The notes beneath the pieces were generated by a model that did not search any database, had not been told where the DNA came from, and saw nothing but the letters and a program-made list of their open reading frames with translations. DNA of 64,000 nt. Source: an uncultured Candidatus Binatia bacterium (GTDB lineage Bacteria > Desulfobacterota > Binatia > UBA9968 > JAJDTQ01). The first letter of the stretch is position 1. Each line of letters starts with the position of its first letter. Of this stretch, positions 49,904 through 60,405 are shown piece after piece. A program made the translations under genes and the position numbers. The stretch lies in assembly GCA_958295985.1 (NCBI GenBank), contig OY282432.1:310001-374000 (forward strand), in the 5' to 3' direction.

Positions 49904-51384
49904 TACTGGATTCCGGAGAGAAGATTCAACAAGGTCCGGACTCCGAACCCCGTTCCCCCTTTCGGGCACGTAACCTGATCCTTGCCGGCAAACGCCGGTC
50001 CCGCGATGTCCAGGTGCGCCCAGGGAACTTCGCTGACGAATTCCTGCAGGAACAATGCCGCGGTGATGGCGCCGGCCGAGCTGCCTCCCACGTTCTTGAT
50101 GTCCGCGACGTGGCTCTTGATGTCCTCGCGATACTCGGCTGCCAGAGGCAACCGCCAGAGACTCTCGCCGGCGTCGCGGCCGCATTCGATGAGCTTCCCG
50201 GCAAGGTCTCCGTCGTTGCTGAAGAGCCCCGCCAATTCGTTCCCCAGGGCGACGATGCAGGCGCCGGTGAGGGTGGCGAGATTGATCATGCAGTCCGGCT
50301 TCTCCCGGCCCGCCAAAGCCAGGGCGTCCGCCAGAATGAGCCGCCCCTCCGCGTCCGTGTTCATGACCTCGACGGTCTTGCCGTTGAGGTACCGGATGAC
50401 GTCCCCCGGTTTCTGCGCGCCGCCGTCCGGCAGGTTGTCCGTGGCCGGCACCAGGCCCAGCACCTCGGCGTTGGGCGCCAGCTCGGGCAGCACGCTCATG
50501 ACGCCGATGACCGCGGCGCCCCCCGCCATGTCCAGCTTCATGGTCTCCATGGAGCGGGGCGGCTTGAGGGAGAGCCCGCCGGAATCGAAGGTAATACCCT
50601 TCCCGATGAGAGCGATCTTCTTCTGCGGCCGGCCCTCGGGCTTGTAGCGCATGTGGATGAAACGCGGTTCCTCCCGGCTGCCCTGATTGACCGCCAGAAG
50701 CCCCGCCAGTTTCATCTGTTCTATCTTCTTCTTGCCCCACACCTCCACCTTCAGCCCCTCGCCGCGGCAGTGAGCCGCGGCCTGCTCCGACAGATAGCTG
50801 GCGGTGGCCGTGGACGGCGGCTCGTTTACCAGGTCCCGGGCCAGGCAGACTGCCGACGCCGACAGCCTGGCCTTCTTCACCGCCCGAGTCAGCGCGACGC
50901 TCCTGCCCGACGCGGTCCGGCCGAGAATGAGCGCGCGCACCCGACTCTTTTGGTTGTCGTTGGACCGATACCGGGTGAAGCGGTAGGCGCTGAGCAGGGC
51001 GCCCTCGGCGACCGCGCCCACGACGGGTCCCGTCTGTTGGTCCGGCGGCAACATGAAGACCGCCTCGTCGGCCCAAACCCGCCCGGCCTCCTTGGCGGCG
51101 ACGGCGCCGGCCACACGCCAGTCGTGGAGTCCTTCCTCCTCATGCTTGCCCAGTCCCACCAGCAACACGTGGCCCGCGGGCATCGCACCGTGGGTCGCCA
51201 CCAGCAGCGAACTCCCGCGCCTGGCGACAAAACGGCTCTTCTTCACCAGCGCGCCCAGCTCGCCTTTGAGCTGGCGGTCGAGGCGCCGGGCCAGACCCTC
51301 CTTGAGGCTCTTGTCCGTCACCGGCACGGCCAGTAGCGCCGTCCGGACCCGCAAGGGAGCGATTTCTCTCAGCTTGATTTCCAT
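49903..51384 (-). CDS. pepA: Leucyl aminopeptidase PepA
   Basis: A 493-residue M17 metallo-aminopeptidase. The catalytic domain contains [16 protein letters not shown] near 262, the [11 protein letters not shown] metal segment and the signature [14 protein letters not shown] near 343. It releases N-terminal residues in peptide turnover; PepA also binds DNA in some bacteria. It starts 9 bases after folE. The stop codon falls within a dispersed palindrome, so the C-terminal LLNLLSGIQ may have been trimmed or extended by the repeat. Confidence 0.96.
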   Translation of the reverse strand: MEIKLREIAPLRVRTALLAVPVTDKSLKEGLARRLDRQLKGELGALVKKSRFVARRGSSLLVATHGAMPAGHVLLVGLGKHEEEGLHDWRVAGAVAAKEAGRVWADEAVFMLPPDQQTGPVVGAVAEGALLSAYRFTRYRSNDNQKSRVRALILGRTASGRSVALTRAVKKARLSASAVCLARDLVNEPPSTATASYLSEQAAAHCRGEGLKVEVWGKKKIEQMKLAGLLAVNQGSREEPRFIHMRYKPEGRPQKKIALIGKGITFDSGGLSLKPPRSMETMKLDMAGGAAVIGVMSVLPELAPNAEVLGLVPATDNLPDGGAQKPGDVIRYLNGKTVEVMNTDAEGRLILADALALAGREKPDCMINLATLTGACIVALGNELAGLFSNDGDLAGKLIECGRDAGESLWRLPLAAEYREDIKSHVADIKNVGGSSAGAITAALFLQEFVSEVPWAHLDIAGPAFAGKDQVTCPKGGTGFGVRTLLNLLSGIQ

Positions 51385-51393
51385 GAACGTCGG

Positions 51394-51993
51394 TCAGGAG
51401 CGATGACTGCGAATGAGGGTCATGAACTCGGCGCGAGTCTTCTCCTCCGTGCGGAAGGCCCCCAACAGGGCACTCGTTATGATGGTGGAGTTCTGTTTCT
51501 GAACGCCCCTCATGCGCATGCACATGTGCTCTGCCTCCATGACCACCGCCGCCCCCAGGGGCTTGATGCGCTCCATGATGGTATTCGCGATCTGGTTCGT
51601 CAGGCGCTCCTGGACCTGCAGGCGCCGGGCATAGGCGTCCACCAGCCGCGCCAGCTTGGAAACGCCGACTATCTTCTTGCGCGGGAGGTAGGCGACGTGG
51701 GCCTTGCCGTGGAAGGGCAGCATGTGATGCTCACAGAGAGAATAGAAGTCGATGTCCTTCTCGACGATCATCTCTTCGTAGTCCTCCGTGAACAGGGCGC
51801 CGTTGATGATGGTATCCGGATCCTCCCGATAGCCGCCGGTCAGGAATCTCCAGGCCGTGGCCACCCGCTTCGGCGTCTTCTCGAGCCCCTCCCGGTCGGG
51901 GTCTTCTCCGAGGGACGCGAGGATGGCTCTAACGTGTGTTTCCAGGGAATCCGTCGGTTGCTCTGAGGTCTCGGCAGGCTGCTGAACGGGCAT
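51394..51993 (-). CDS. folE: GTP cyclohydrolase I FolE
   Basis: A 199-residue type I GTP cyclohydrolase, first step of tetrahydrofolate (and queuosine-type) synthesis. Zinc and catalytic residues are in [20 protein letters not shown] near 85-105 (Cys and His ligands), with [20 protein letters not shown] and the second Cys in [11 protein letters not shown] near 158. A GTG one codon upstream (51996) is possible. It is the first gene of folE-pepA-trxA and diverges from ptsP. Confidence 0.97.
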   Translation of the reverse strand: MPVQQPAETSEQPTDSLETHVRAILASLGEDPDREGLEKTPKRVATAWRFLTGGYREDPDTIINGALFTEDYEEMIVEKDIDFYSLCEHHMLPFHGKAHVAYLPRKKIVGVSKLARLVDAYARRLQVQERLTNQIANTIMERIKPLGAAVVMEAEHMCMRMRGVQKQNSTIITSALLGAFRTEEKTRAEFMTLIRSHRS

Positions 51994-52121
51994 CACGGCA
52001 ACGTAACATCTGCCCGAAAGCGGGTCAAATCGACCTCCGGGGCACCGCCGCGGCTTGCCGATAACGAGAAATCCTGCGTATATTCGTCCACGAACTCCGG
52101 TACGGACACTGGAAGACAGCC

Positions 52122-54527
52122 ATGGCCCAGATACCCGAAATCATCACCGAGGACGACGCCTCTTATCTCGTAACCCTTGAAGAAATCAGCCGGTTCGTCG
52201 ACGAAGCCGGGGATCTGCAAGGCTGCCTCAACAGCATCGCGGAGATCGTGGCCAAGCGCATGCAGACCGAAGTCTGCTCGGTCTATCTCCACGATGCCGA
52301 GAGCGGGAGGTTGACTCTCAGCGCCACCAAGGGCCTGTATCCGGCGTCCGTGGGACGCGTGTCCATGCTGGCCGGCGAGGGCCTGGCCGGGCTGGTGGTG
52401 GAAACACGGGAACCGGTGATGGTCACGGACGCTCCGTCGCACCCGCGCTTTCTGTATTTCCCGGAGACCGGCGAGGAACGCTACCATTCCTTCTTCGGCG
52501 TTCCCGTCAGCGCCCGGAAGACGCCCATCGGCGTGCTGGTGGTACAGACTTCCCGCCCGCGCGAGTTCATGCACGAGGAGGTCCGGCTCCTCAAGGCCAT
52601 TTCCGCCCAGGTTTCCACCATCATCGTCCGCGCCCGGCTGGTGGATTCCCTCAAGGACAAGGAGCGTGAACGCAAGCGGTCACGGCAACGCATGGTCAGT
52701 GCGCTGCGACGGCTGCGGTCGTACGAGGGAAGGGGAAAGGAACGAGCCGGCGAGCCGCCGCGAAAGTTTCGCAGCCGTCTGACCGGGATCGCGGCCTGCC
52801 CCGGCTTTGCCTACGGCAAGGCCCACATCATGCAGCGCCTCGTGGACCTGGACGCCATCGGAAAGACCCACGCCACCGATCCCGAGGGGGAGATCGAGCG
52901 TTTCCGTGCCGCGGTGCAACGAGCCGTGGGCCAGGTGCAAGAGATCAAGACCCGCATGATCGCCCTGATTTCCGACGAGGCGGGGGCGATTTTCGACGTG
53001 CACGAACTGGTGCTGAAGGACCCGGTGCTGCAGAACGAAATCGAGAACCGGATCCTCGGAGAGCACCTGACCGCCTACTATGCCGTCAGCAGCGCATTCC
53101 GCGGACACATGCAAACCGTCAGCGAGGTCGGCGACCGGTATCTGAAGGAGCGGACGGCGGACATCCGTGACGTCGCCCAGAGACTGCTGGACAACCTTTC
53201 GGGCTCCGAGGAAAGGCGGCTCGCGGTGCCGGACGGAGGCGCTATCCTGGTCGCCGAAGATCTCTCTCCCGCGGACCTGACCCTGATCGAAGGCGACCGC
53301 TTTCAAGGTATCGTGCTCGCCACGGGGGGCGTCACCTCCCACGCCTCGCTGCTGGCCAAATCCTTCGAGATCCCCACCGTGGTGGCGGCGGAGGGGCTGC
53401 TGGAAAGCATCCGCAAAGAGGACTCGCTGATCGTCGACGGTAATTCCGGGGTCGTGTTCATCAACCCCAACAAGGAAATCGTGGGCGAGTATGACCGGCT
53501 GGAGCGTCACTATCTTGCCGTCAACCGCGAACTCGACGAAATGCGGGATCTGCCGGCCGAAACCACCGACGGCCACCGGGTTCACCTGTTCGCCAATATG
53601 GGACTGCTCACGGACATCCGGTTTGCGCAGACTCATGGAGCGGAAGGCATCGGCCTGTACCGGACCGAGATTCCGTTTCTGGCGTATCATGACTTTCCCA
53701 CCGAGGCGCAGCAGTTCACGCTCTATCAAAAGGCGGTGGAGGGCATGGGCGGCAAACCCGTCACCATCCGGACGCTCGATATCGGCGCCGACAAATATCC
53801 CCCTTACGTGAGCATTGCCCGTTCCGAGCCCAATCCGTTCCTCGGATGGCGTTCCATTCGCGTCTCGCTGGAGGTGTCCGAGACTTTCGAAATGCAGCTC
53901 CGGGCCATCCTGCGGGTGGGAGCGCTCGGTCCGGTGCGTCTCCTGATCCCCATGGTCTCCAGTCTGGAGGAAATCCTTCAGGTCAAGACCATGTTGCGGA
54001 AGGTCATGGCCGATCTCGCGCGCGACGGCCTGCCCTTCGACGCCGACATGGAGGTGGGGATCATGGTCGAGGTGCCCGCGGCGGTACAGATGGCGCATCG
54101 GCTGATGGAGGAAGTGGATTTCGTCAGCATCGGGACCAACGACCTGATCCAGTACCTGTTGGCCGTCGACCGCGGGAACCGCAAGGTGGCGTCTCTCTAC
54201 GAGCCCTTCCACCCGGCGGTCCTCGCCGCGCTCAGCCAGGTCATCCGGGCCGCCAAGGACAAGGGCAAGCGCGTCGCCATGTGCGGCGAGATGGCCGGGG
54301 ACCCGTTGTCCACCCTGTTGTTGATGGGCATGGGCCTGGAGGAGTTCAGCATGGAGTCCCTGTCCATTCCCCTGGTCCGGAAACTGGTGCGCTCCGTGAG
54401 CTATGAGAGGGCCTTTGCCATCGGCCAGGCGGCTCTGCGCATGCACCGGGTCGATCAGATCAAACGCTATCTCTTCAGCGAGATGCGTGCCCTCGGTCTG
54501 GTGGAGTTGATGGAGCTCTACCGCTAG
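52122..54527 (+). CDS. ptsP: GAF-containing PEP phosphotransferase PtsP (EI-Ntr)
   Basis: A 801-residue enzyme I of the nitrogen-type PTS. An N-terminal GAF sensor (about 15-175), a basic linker, then the EI domains: the HPr-binding helical part, the phospho-histidine segment [13 protein letters not shown] (His407) and a C-terminal PEP-binding barrel ([34 protein letters not shown]). It passes phosphate from PEP to NPr and PtsN and so links carbon and nitrogen state to regulation. No ptsO or ptsN is in the window. A FliA-type sigma factor follows 166 bases later. Confidence 0.96.
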   Translation: MAQIPEIITEDDASYLVTLEEISRFVDEAGDLQGCLNSIAEIVAKRMQTEVCSVYLHDAESGRLTLSATKGLYPASVGRVSMLAGEGLAGLVVETREPVMVTDAPSHPRFLYFPETGEERYHSFFGVPVSARKTPIGVLVVQTSRPREFMHEEVRLLKAISAQVSTIIVRARLVDSLKDKERERKRSRQRMVSALRRLRSYEGRGKERAGEPPRKFRSRLTGIAACPGFAYGKAHIMQRLVDLDAIGKTHATDPEGEIERFRAAVQRAVGQVQEIKTRMIALISDEAGAIFDVHELVLKDPVLQNEIENRILGEHLTAYYAVSSAFRGHMQTVSEVGDRYLKERTADIRDVAQRLLDNLSGSEERRLAVPDGGAILVAEDLSPADLTLIEGDRFQGIVLATGGVTSHASLLAKSFEIPTVVAAEGLLESIRKEDSLIVDGNSGVVFINPNKEIVGEYDRLERHYLAVNRELDEMRDLPAETTDGHRVHLFANMGLLTDIRFAQTHGAEGIGLYRTEIPFLAYHDFPTEAQQFTLYQKAVEGMGGKPVTIRTLDIGADKYPPYVSIARSEPNPFLGWRSIRVSLEVSETFEMQLRAILRVGALGPVRLLIPMVSSLEEILQVKTMLRKVMADLARDGLPFDADMEVGIMVEVPAAVQMAHRLMEEVDFVSIGTNDLIQYLLAVDRGNRKVASLYEPFHPAVLAALSQVIRAAKDKGKRVAMCGEMAGDPLSTLLLMGMGLEEFSMESLSIPLVRKLVRSVSYERAFAIGQAALRMHRVDQIKRYLFSEMRALGLVELMELYR

Positions 54528-54664
54528 CGGGGGAGATTGCCGCTCCGGGACCGCCGACCGAATGACGCCCGTTCCTCACTGTTGACACTCGAAGGCGTTT
54601 GGTTTCCCCCCTCGGCCATCGCTAAGTGCCGGTGGTCCTTCGGTTCCTGATCCCTGCCATCCGC

Positions 54665-54680
54665 TGGCACGGCCGTTGCT
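54665..54680 (+). promoter_or_regulatory. Consensus sigma-54 (-24/-12) promoter before the sigma factor gene
   Basis: TGGCACGGCCGTTGCT matches the sigma-54 consensus TGGCACG-N4-TTGCW at every fixed position, with GG and GC 10 bases apart. The expected transcription start is near 54691, only about 3 bases before the ATG at 54694. It is read toward the sigma-factor gene. Confidence 0.55.
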
Positions 54681-54693
54681 CTCTTGTCCGTTC

Positions 54694-55443
54694 ATGAAGG
54701 AGCCGCCGTCCGGGACCCGACCGGCAACCTATCCGGTGGTGGAGCAACACGACTCCCCTGCAGACGTCGTCACCACCTACCTGCCGCTCGTCCAACACAT
54801 GGCTCGCCAACTCCACCGCCGGTTGCCGCCCGGCCACGATCTCGACGCGCTGGTGAACTCCGGTGTGGTGGGGTTGCTGGAGGCCCTGGAGCGATACGAC
54901 CCGGACCGGCGGGTATCGTTCCACGTCTACGCCCGACACCGTATCTACGGGGAGATGATCCAGTGCCTGCGCTCCCTTGACTGGGTGAGCCGTTCGATCC
55001 GGGCCTGGGGACGGCGGATCACCGCGGCACGCAGACAACTCTCCGAACAACTCTGCCGCGAAGCCACTTCCGAGGAGATGGCGAAGGAGTTGGATTTACC
55101 GTTGGAGACCTACCACAAGATCAACTACCGGATCGGAGAGCACGGGTGGTTGAGCCTCGATGACCTGTCTTGCGACGGGCCGGACCGGGTCCCCGACGAG
55201 AACGTGACGGGACAGGGGCTCTATCAGGACCCGGTCGTGCAGGTGGAGCGCCGTGACTTGGTTGACAAGCTGAAACGCGCCGTGGCGCGGCTCCCGGAAC
55301 GTGAACGTCTGGTGGTGACCCTGCGCCACTACCAGGAACTCAAGTTCAGGGAGATCGGAGAAGGACTGGGAGTGACGGAAGGGAGGATCTGTCAGATCTA
55401 TGTGCAAGCGCGCAAACGCCTGCGGAAGGCGCTCGACGATTGA
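54694..55443 (+). CDS. FliA/WhiG-type RNA polymerase sigma factor
   Basis: A 249-residue sigma-70 family protein of the sigma-28 type. Region 2 (THYLPLVQHMARQL-like start near 30, DLDALVNSGVVGLLEALERYDP, FHVYARHRIYGEMIQCLRSLDWVSRSIR) and region 4 (LPERERLVVTLRHYQELKFR, EGRICQIYVQARKRLRKAL) are clear; region 3 lies between. FliA members transcribe late flagellar or other morphogenesis genes; no flagellar genes are in view, so fliA itself is not certain. ATG 54694 is chosen; a consensus sigma-54 promoter ends just before it. The 166 bases upstream hold no other gene. Confidence 0.9.
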   Translation: MKEPPSGTRPATYPVVEQHDSPADVVTTYLPLVQHMARQLHRRLPPGHDLDALVNSGVVGLLEALERYDPDRRVSFHVYARHRIYGEMIQCLRSLDWVSRSIRAWGRRITAARRQLSEQLCREATSEEMAKELDLPLETYHKINYRIGEHGWLSLDDLSCDGPDRVPDENVTGQGLYQDPVVQVERRDLVDKLKRAVARLPERERLVVTLRHYQELKFREIGEGLGVTEGRICQIYVQARKRLRKALDD

Positions 55444-55468
55444 GCGCCGGACCTGGCCCCGGCGGCCG

Positions 55469-56836
55469 TCAGCCGCCGGCCCGGATGGCGGCGATCTCGT
55501 CCTTGATCACCTGCCGCCTCGGCGAATCCTCCGCGTACTGCTGGGCGGCGCGCTCCAGGGAGTCGATGGCCTTGCGGGTCTCGTCCCGAAGCAGGTACGA
55601 CTGCGCCAGGTAGTAGTGGGCTTTCCCAGGCTGATTCAGCTTGCGGTAGGCATAACCCAGCCGCCGGGCGGCTTCGGGCCAGAACGGCGCGAGTTGGCGC
55701 ACCCTCAGGTACGACCGCGCCGCTTGCCGGAAGCGCGATTCCCTTTCGAGGAGACGACCCCTGTACAGGTGCGTGACGGGATCGTCCGGTTCCCGCGCCA
55801 GTGTTCGTTCGAAGGCCGCGTGAGCCTTGGCGAACGCTTCCGTGTAGAGGTACGCCCGTCCCAGATCCCGATCCAGGCTCGACGCGGTCGACTTCAACCG
55901 TGCCGCCCTTTCCAGCATTTCCCGCGCGCGAACCCACCGGCCGACGGCGGCATGGGCGATGCCCAGGGAATACGCCGGCTCGGCTGCTTCCGGATCGCGT
56001 TCATGGGCCTTCCTCAACCGCTCGACCACCGCCTCCGGCTCTTTTCTCAACTCGATCAGAAGCTTGACCCGTTCGATATCGTCGGCGCCCCTGAAACGGG
56101 GGCGCGTGAGCCCGAGAGCCCGGATCGATGCCGTCAGATTGGCGATCCGTTTCTGGGTCAGAGGGTGCGTCAGCAGGTAGGAGGGTCTGCCCACCGGGTT
56201 CAGGATACGTTCGCGATGGTTCCTCTTCATAAACGCCACCGCGGCCTCAGGATCATAACCCGCGCGCGCCAGGTAGCCGACCCCCAGGTTGTCCGCCTGT
56301 TCCTCCATCTGCCGGCTGAACTCCAATTGCCGGGTCATGGCGACCGCGGGGCCGGCAAGCGCCGCAGGCCCCATGACGGGCGCCAGGAACACGAGCATTC
56401 CGATCAGCATGGCCGCGTCGGTACCGGAAGACAGGGTGGCGAAGTGCCGGGCATTCACGTGGACGATCTCGTGGGCGACAACCGAGGCCAGCTCGTCCGA
56501 GGTCTCCGCCCTCTGGATGAGTCCCGAGTGGAGAAAAATGCTGCCGCCGGGCACGGCGAACGCATTCATCGAGGAGTCTTCGATGACGAAGAAGCGGTAC
56601 GGGTATCGTGTGTTGCCTACGGCTTCGAGGATCCGGCGGCCGATCCGGTCAACGTACAACTCGACTTCCGGGTCCTCGATGAACTTGAACCGGAGACGGG
56701 CCTCCCGCCGGAACTGGCGGCTGATGCGGATCTCCTCGTCCTGGGAAAGGGCATGGGAAACGGGTACACGGAGAAACGCCGTTGCGTAGCACGCGAGCAG
56801 CAATACCACAGCGCAACAGTGGAAGGCTCTCCGCAT
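55469..56836 (-). CDS. bepA: BepA-like M48 metalloprotease with TPR repeats
   Basis: A 455-residue periplasmic protein: hydrophobic signal at about 8-22, the M48 zinc motif HEIVH at residues 122-126, the third ligand in the MEEQADNLGVGYL segment, and TPR repeats from about 290 to 440 (AKAHAAFERTLAREPDDPVTHLYRG). This is the layout of BepA (YfgC), which degrades stalled outer-membrane proteins and helps LptD assembly. I start at ATG 56836, before the signal; the longer frame upstream lacks support. Convergent with the sigma-factor gene. Confidence 0.92.
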   Translation of the reverse strand: MRRAFHCCAVVLLLACYATAFLRVPVSHALSQDEEIRISRQFRREARLRFKFIEDPEVELYVDRIGRRILEAVGNTRYPYRFFVIEDSSMNAFAVPGGSIFLHSGLIQRAETSDELASVVAHEIVHVNARHFATLSSGTDAAMLIGMLVFLAPVMGPAALAGPAVAMTRQLEFSRQMEEQADNLGVGYLARAGYDPEAAVAFMKRNHRERILNPVGRPSYLLTHPLTQKRIANLTASIRALGLTRPRFRGADDIERVKLLIELRKEPEAVVERLRKAHERDPEAAEPAYSLGIAHAAVGRWVRAREMLERAARLKSTASSLDRDLGRAYLYTEAFAKAHAAFERTLAREPDDPVTHLYRGRLLERESRFRQAARSYLRVRQLAPFWPEAARRLGYAYRKLNQPGKAHYYLAQSYLLRDETRKAIDSLERAAQQYAEDSPRRQVIKDEIAAIRAGG

Positions 56837-56966
56837 GCCTTGAACTCTATCCGACGCCCCATACCGGGTCAATACGCCCAATCCGTGGCGCCTCCGACCC
56901 CTTCCCCCAACGAGAGAGGGGGTCGAAGGCGGCGGAATGGACCCTTGCGGCACCGGCCGCCGGGTC

Positions 56967-59051
56967 TCAATCGAGTCCCAGCCAGACGAACAGGTCGCCT
57001 GGCGGAAACGGCAGATGCAGGATCATGTCGAAGATGCCGGCAAAGAACAGGTAGGCCACCGCCGTGAGGATGATGGTAATGCGCCAGCCTTCCCGTGCGC
57101 CGAACTTGAGGTAGAGAAAGGTCGCGACCAGCGACGAGTACACGAACCCGATCAGCCATATGGAGACGAAGAAACCCACCACCCAGGCACTGATGACCAG
57201 GGTTCGCCGCCGGGTTTCCTCCGGAGACGTTTCCTCGACTTCCTCGACGCCTTCCTCTCCGTGCACCACCTCCCTGGAGGTGTTCATGATCTCCTTCGCG
57301 AACACCGCCGCGCTGATGAAAAAGGCCGGAAGCCCGATGACCAGCGGGAACAGGGCGGCGCGCTCCTCGTCGGCGCCGAAGCCGAAGAAACATTCGCGCA
57401 GAACGTAGGCGAACAGCGCAACGAAGCAGAGGGCAAAAATGCCGTTGGCCATGCGCTCGTTGCGTGAGATCACTTCCACGGTCTTGGTGATCCCGGGTAC
57501 CTCGAACCTGGCTTCGTGCCGCTCGAGACGTTTGCGCTCCCGGTAGGCCTGGAACATCGGGTAGCACAGCCCCGCGACGATCAGCAGCGCAATCAACAGT
57601 ACCCCGGGCCGCAACAGGAACGCGCCGCCGTAGACCTTGGTGGCGATGAAGAGGTTGTTTTCCGCGATGCCGCCGAGAACGAGCCCCAGCAGGAGCGGCG
57701 GCCGCTGCCAGTCGAACCGGACCATCAGCCACCCCACCGCGCCGAATATCAGCACCATCACGATGTCGCCGAAGGCGTTGTTGACGGCAAAGCCCCCCAG
57801 ATAGATCAGCAGCAGGAGGAACGGGATCAGGTAGGTTCCCTTGACGAAGGTGACCTTGGCGAGCTGGTTCAGGAACAGCAGGCAGACGGCCACGGTGATG
57901 ATGTTGGAGACGACGATGATCCAGACGAACGAGAACGTGAGGTCCAGGTGCTTGGCGGGATCGAGCAGGTCCGGTCCCGGGACGATCCCCTGGATGATGA
58001 AGGCCCCCAACAGGATAGCCATGGAGACGCTGCCCGGGACGCCGAACGCGATGGTCGGAACCAGCGAGCCGCCTTCCTTGGAGTTGTTGGCCGCGCCTGG
58101 GCCGAGGACACCTTCGATGGCGCCCTTGCCGAAACGGTCCTTGTCTCCCTTGGAGCTCTGCACCGCGTGCGCATAGGCCACCCACTGGGCCGGCCCGCCG
58201 CCGAGTCCCGGAATGAGGCCGATGTAGGACCCGATAGCGCTGCACGCCAGCACCAGCTTCCAGTGCCGGAAGGTATCGATGACGCCCTGCATGACGCCGC
58301 CCAGCTTTCCGGTGGACGACCGGCGCGCGATGCTCGACCCCTGGACCGACAATTCGATGATCTCGGGAATGGCGAACAGGCCCACCGTCACCGACACGAG
58401 GGACAAGCCGTCCCACAGGAAGAGCGCGGCATCCTCCCCGATGAGGGGGTCGAGGGTAAACCGCGGGACGCTCTCGATGGGGTCCAGGCCGATGGTGGCC
58501 AGAACGAGTCCAAAGGCGCCGGTGCACAACCCTTTGAGGATGTTGCCGCCGCTCAGAGACGCCACGAAGGTGATCCCCAGCAGCGCCAGCATGAAGAACT
58601 CCGAGGATCCGATGGAAAGCACCAGCGGTTGGACGATGGGGATGGCCAGGGCCAGGGCGAACGCACCGAAGACCGCGCCCACCAGCGAGCTCATGAGCGC
58701 GGCGCCCAAGGCGCGGCCGGCCTCTCCCTTCTTCGCCATGGGATGGCCGTCCACGATGGTGGCGGCGGTGATGCCCTCTCCCGGCACTCCGAACAGGATC
58801 GAGGTGATATCCCCGGTGGTGGCGGTCACCGCGTTGGAACCCAAGAGAAACGCGAACGCGGTGGTGGGGTCCATCTTGTAGATGAAGGGCAGCATGAGCG
58901 CCAGGGTGGTGGCGCCTCCGAGCCCCGGCAGAATGCCTACGACGAACCCGATGGCGATGCCGATGAGCATGAACAGGAACGGGTCCTGTCCGGCGGCGGA
59001 GAACGGCAGGATGTTGGCCAGTCCGATGTAAAATGAGTGAAAGGTGTCCAT
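56967..59051 (-). CDS. TctA-TctB fused tripartite tricarboxylate transporter
   Basis: A 694-residue inner-membrane protein. Residues 1 to about 500 are a TctA large permease (GFVVGILPGLGGATTLALMLPF, GSYIGLIPGLGGGPAQWVAY, and the duplicated PGLGG motifs). After a hydrophilic linker (AYRERKRLERHE) residues about 540-690 hold four further helices like the small TctB subunit, so both membrane parts are in one chain. TTT systems import carboxylates with a TctC binding protein; one is encoded at the right edge of the window, 4 kb away. A rhodanese gene precedes it by 38 bases. Confidence 0.9.
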   Translation of the reverse strand: MDTFHSFYIGLANILPFSAAGQDPFLFMLIGIAIGFVVGILPGLGGATTLALMLPFIYKMDPTTAFAFLLGSNAVTATTGDITSILFGVPGEGITAATIVDGHPMAKKGEAGRALGAALMSSLVGAVFGAFALALAIPIVQPLVLSIGSSEFFMLALLGITFVASLSGGNILKGLCTGAFGLVLATIGLDPIESVPRFTLDPLIGEDAALFLWDGLSLVSVTVGLFAIPEIIELSVQGSSIARRSSTGKLGGVMQGVIDTFRHWKLVLACSAIGSYIGLIPGLGGGPAQWVAYAHAVQSSKGDKDRFGKGAIEGVLGPGAANNSKEGGSLVPTIAFGVPGSVSMAILLGAFIIQGIVPGPDLLDPAKHLDLTFSFVWIIVVSNIITVAVCLLFLNQLAKVTFVKGTYLIPFLLLLIYLGGFAVNNAFGDIVMVLIFGAVGWLMVRFDWQRPPLLLGLVLGGIAENNLFIATKVYGGAFLLRPGVLLIALLIVAGLCYPMFQAYRERKRLERHEARFEVPGITKTVEVISRNERMANGIFALCFVALFAYVLRECFFGFGADEERAALFPLVIGLPAFFISAAVFAKEIMNTSREVVHGEEGVEEVEETSPEETRRRTLVISAWVVGFFVSIWLIGFVYSSLVATFLYLKFGAREGWRITIILTAVAYLFFAGIFDMILHLPFPPGDLFVWLGLD

Positions 59052-59089
59052 GGGTTGATCTCTGACGTTGGGAGTTCGAACCGAGCGGC

Positions 59090-59524
59090 TTACCGTGCTT
59101 TCGCCGCCAGCGATTCGTAGCTCGTGCCCTCACCGTTGTCCCGGCTCACCGGAAGACCCAGGCCCGCCCAGCCTTCGGCCACCACCTGTCCATAGGGGTC
59201 GCGCATCCCGTCGAAGCCGCCGCGCACGCTGGCCACGTCCTGGTAGCCCCGTTGCTCCAGGAGGTTGGCCGCACTGTTGGACCGGGGACCCGCCTTGCAG
59301 CCCAGCAGCAGCTTCCGGTCCTTGGCGAAATGGCTTTCCACGACCTCGACGAAGTCCTGGTTGTACACCATGCCCTGCGCCGGATCGTGAGACGCGATGG
59401 GGATGTTGACCGCCCCCTCCGGATGGCCGGCGGTGAACTCCTCCACCGTGCGCACGTCGATGTACACGGCCTGGGCGTCCTGCCGTAACGTATCGTAGGC
59501 TTCCTGCGGCGTCATATCCTTCAC
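59090..59524 (-). CDS. Single-domain rhodanese-like protein
   Basis: A 144-residue rhodanese: VYIDVRTVEEFTAGHPEGAV near 20-40 and the active-site loop LLLGCKAGPRS with its Cys near 76. It may carry persulfide sulfur. I start at GTG 59524, with GAGGGGAG 5 bases upstream and the domain beginning MKDMTPQEAYDTL; the longer frame from GTG 59578 would overlap the fabI stop. The order fabI-rhodanese-tctAB on one strand suggests co-transcription. Confidence 0.88.
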   Translation of the reverse strand: MKDMTPQEAYDTLRQDAQAVYIDVRTVEEFTAGHPEGAVNIPIASHDPAQGMVYNQDFVEVVESHFAKDRKLLLGCKAGPRSNSAANLLEQRGYQDVASVRGGFDGMRDPYGQVVAEGWAGLGLPVSRDNGEGTSYESLAAKAR

Positions 59525-59574
59525 GGTCGCTCCCCTCGCATGTCCAACGGTTTCCTCTTTCGAAGACTCTGGTC

Positions 59575-60348
59575 TCACATGCCCATTACGTTGTAACCCG
59601 CATCGACGTGGATCGTTTCCCCGGTCACTCCGCTCCCCAGGTCGCTCACGAGATAGACCGCGGTCCGGCCGATCTCCGCGGGCTCGACGTTGCGCTTGAG
59701 CGGCGCCCGCTCGCCGGCGTAGCGCAGCATGTCCCGGAACCCGGCGATGCCGGCGGCCGCCAGGGTCTTCACCGGACCGGCCGAGATGGCGTTGACCCGT
59801 ATCCCCTCCGGACCCAGGTCGTGGGCCAGATAACGGACGCTGGCCTCCAGCGCCGCTTTCGCCACCCCCATCACGTTGTAGTTGGGGATCACCTTCTCGG
59901 ACCCCATATAGGTCAACGTCACCACCGCGCCGTCACGCCCCTTCATGAGCCCGGCGGCGTGGCGGGTCAACGCCACCAGCGAATAGCTGCTGATGTCCAG
60001 CGCGGTGTGAAACCCCTCCCGTCCGGTCTGCACGTAGGGTTGCGACAAGTCTTCCTTCCTGGCGTAGGCGATGGCGTGTATCAGGATGTCGAGGCCGCCC
60101 CACTCGCGGCCGACGCTCTCGAAGACCGCTTCGATCTCCTCGTCCCGGGTGACGTCGCACGGCAGAACGAGGGTGGAACCGATACCCTCCGCCAACGGCC
60201 GGACGCGCTTCTCCAACACTTCTCCGGCATAGGTGAAGGCCAGCTCCGCCCCCTGGGCGTGCAACTCCCGCGCCACCGCCCAGGCAATGCTCCGCTCATT
60301 GGCCACGCCGAAGATCAACGCCTTCTTCCCTTCGAGGATTCCCGCCAT
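59575..60348 (-). CDS. fabI: Enoyl-ACP reductase FabI
   Basis: A 257-residue SDR-fold enzyme for the last step of fatty-acid elongation with NAD(P)H. Seen: KKALIFGVANERSIAWAVAR at the N-terminus, the catalytic Tyr-x6-Lys type motif in YNVMGVAKAALEASVRYLA near 155, and NAISAGPVKTLAAAGI near 187, a FabI hallmark. Start ATG 60348, with GGGAG 6 bases upstream. Enzymes of this class are the triclosan target. Confidence 0.97.
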   Translation of the reverse strand: MAGILEGKKALIFGVANERSIAWAVARELHAQGAELAFTYAGEVLEKRVRPLAEGIGSTLVLPCDVTRDEEIEAVFESVGREWGGLDILIHAIAYARKEDLSQPYVQTGREGFHTALDISSYSLVALTRHAAGLMKGRDGAVVTLTYMGSEKVIPNYNVMGVAKAALEASVRYLAHDLGPEGIRVNAISAGPVKTLAAAGIAGFRDMLRYAGERAPLKRNVEPAEIGRTAVYLVSDLGSGVTGETIHVDAGYNVMGM

Positions 60349-60405
60349 TTCCGACTCCCGTCGCCCACTTCCCGGCAACGAACCCGCGCCTTGCGCGCGT
60401 CCTGC

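Noticed and set aside
49820..51076. Extension of the trxA frame through pepA
   Set aside because: The extra residues are an out-of-frame reading of pepA; thioredoxin similarity begins exactly at ATG 49819.
54582..54587. TTGACA as a sigma-70 -35 box upstream of the sigma-factor gene
   Set aside because: At the right spacing the sequence is TCCCCC, so there is no usable -10 element.
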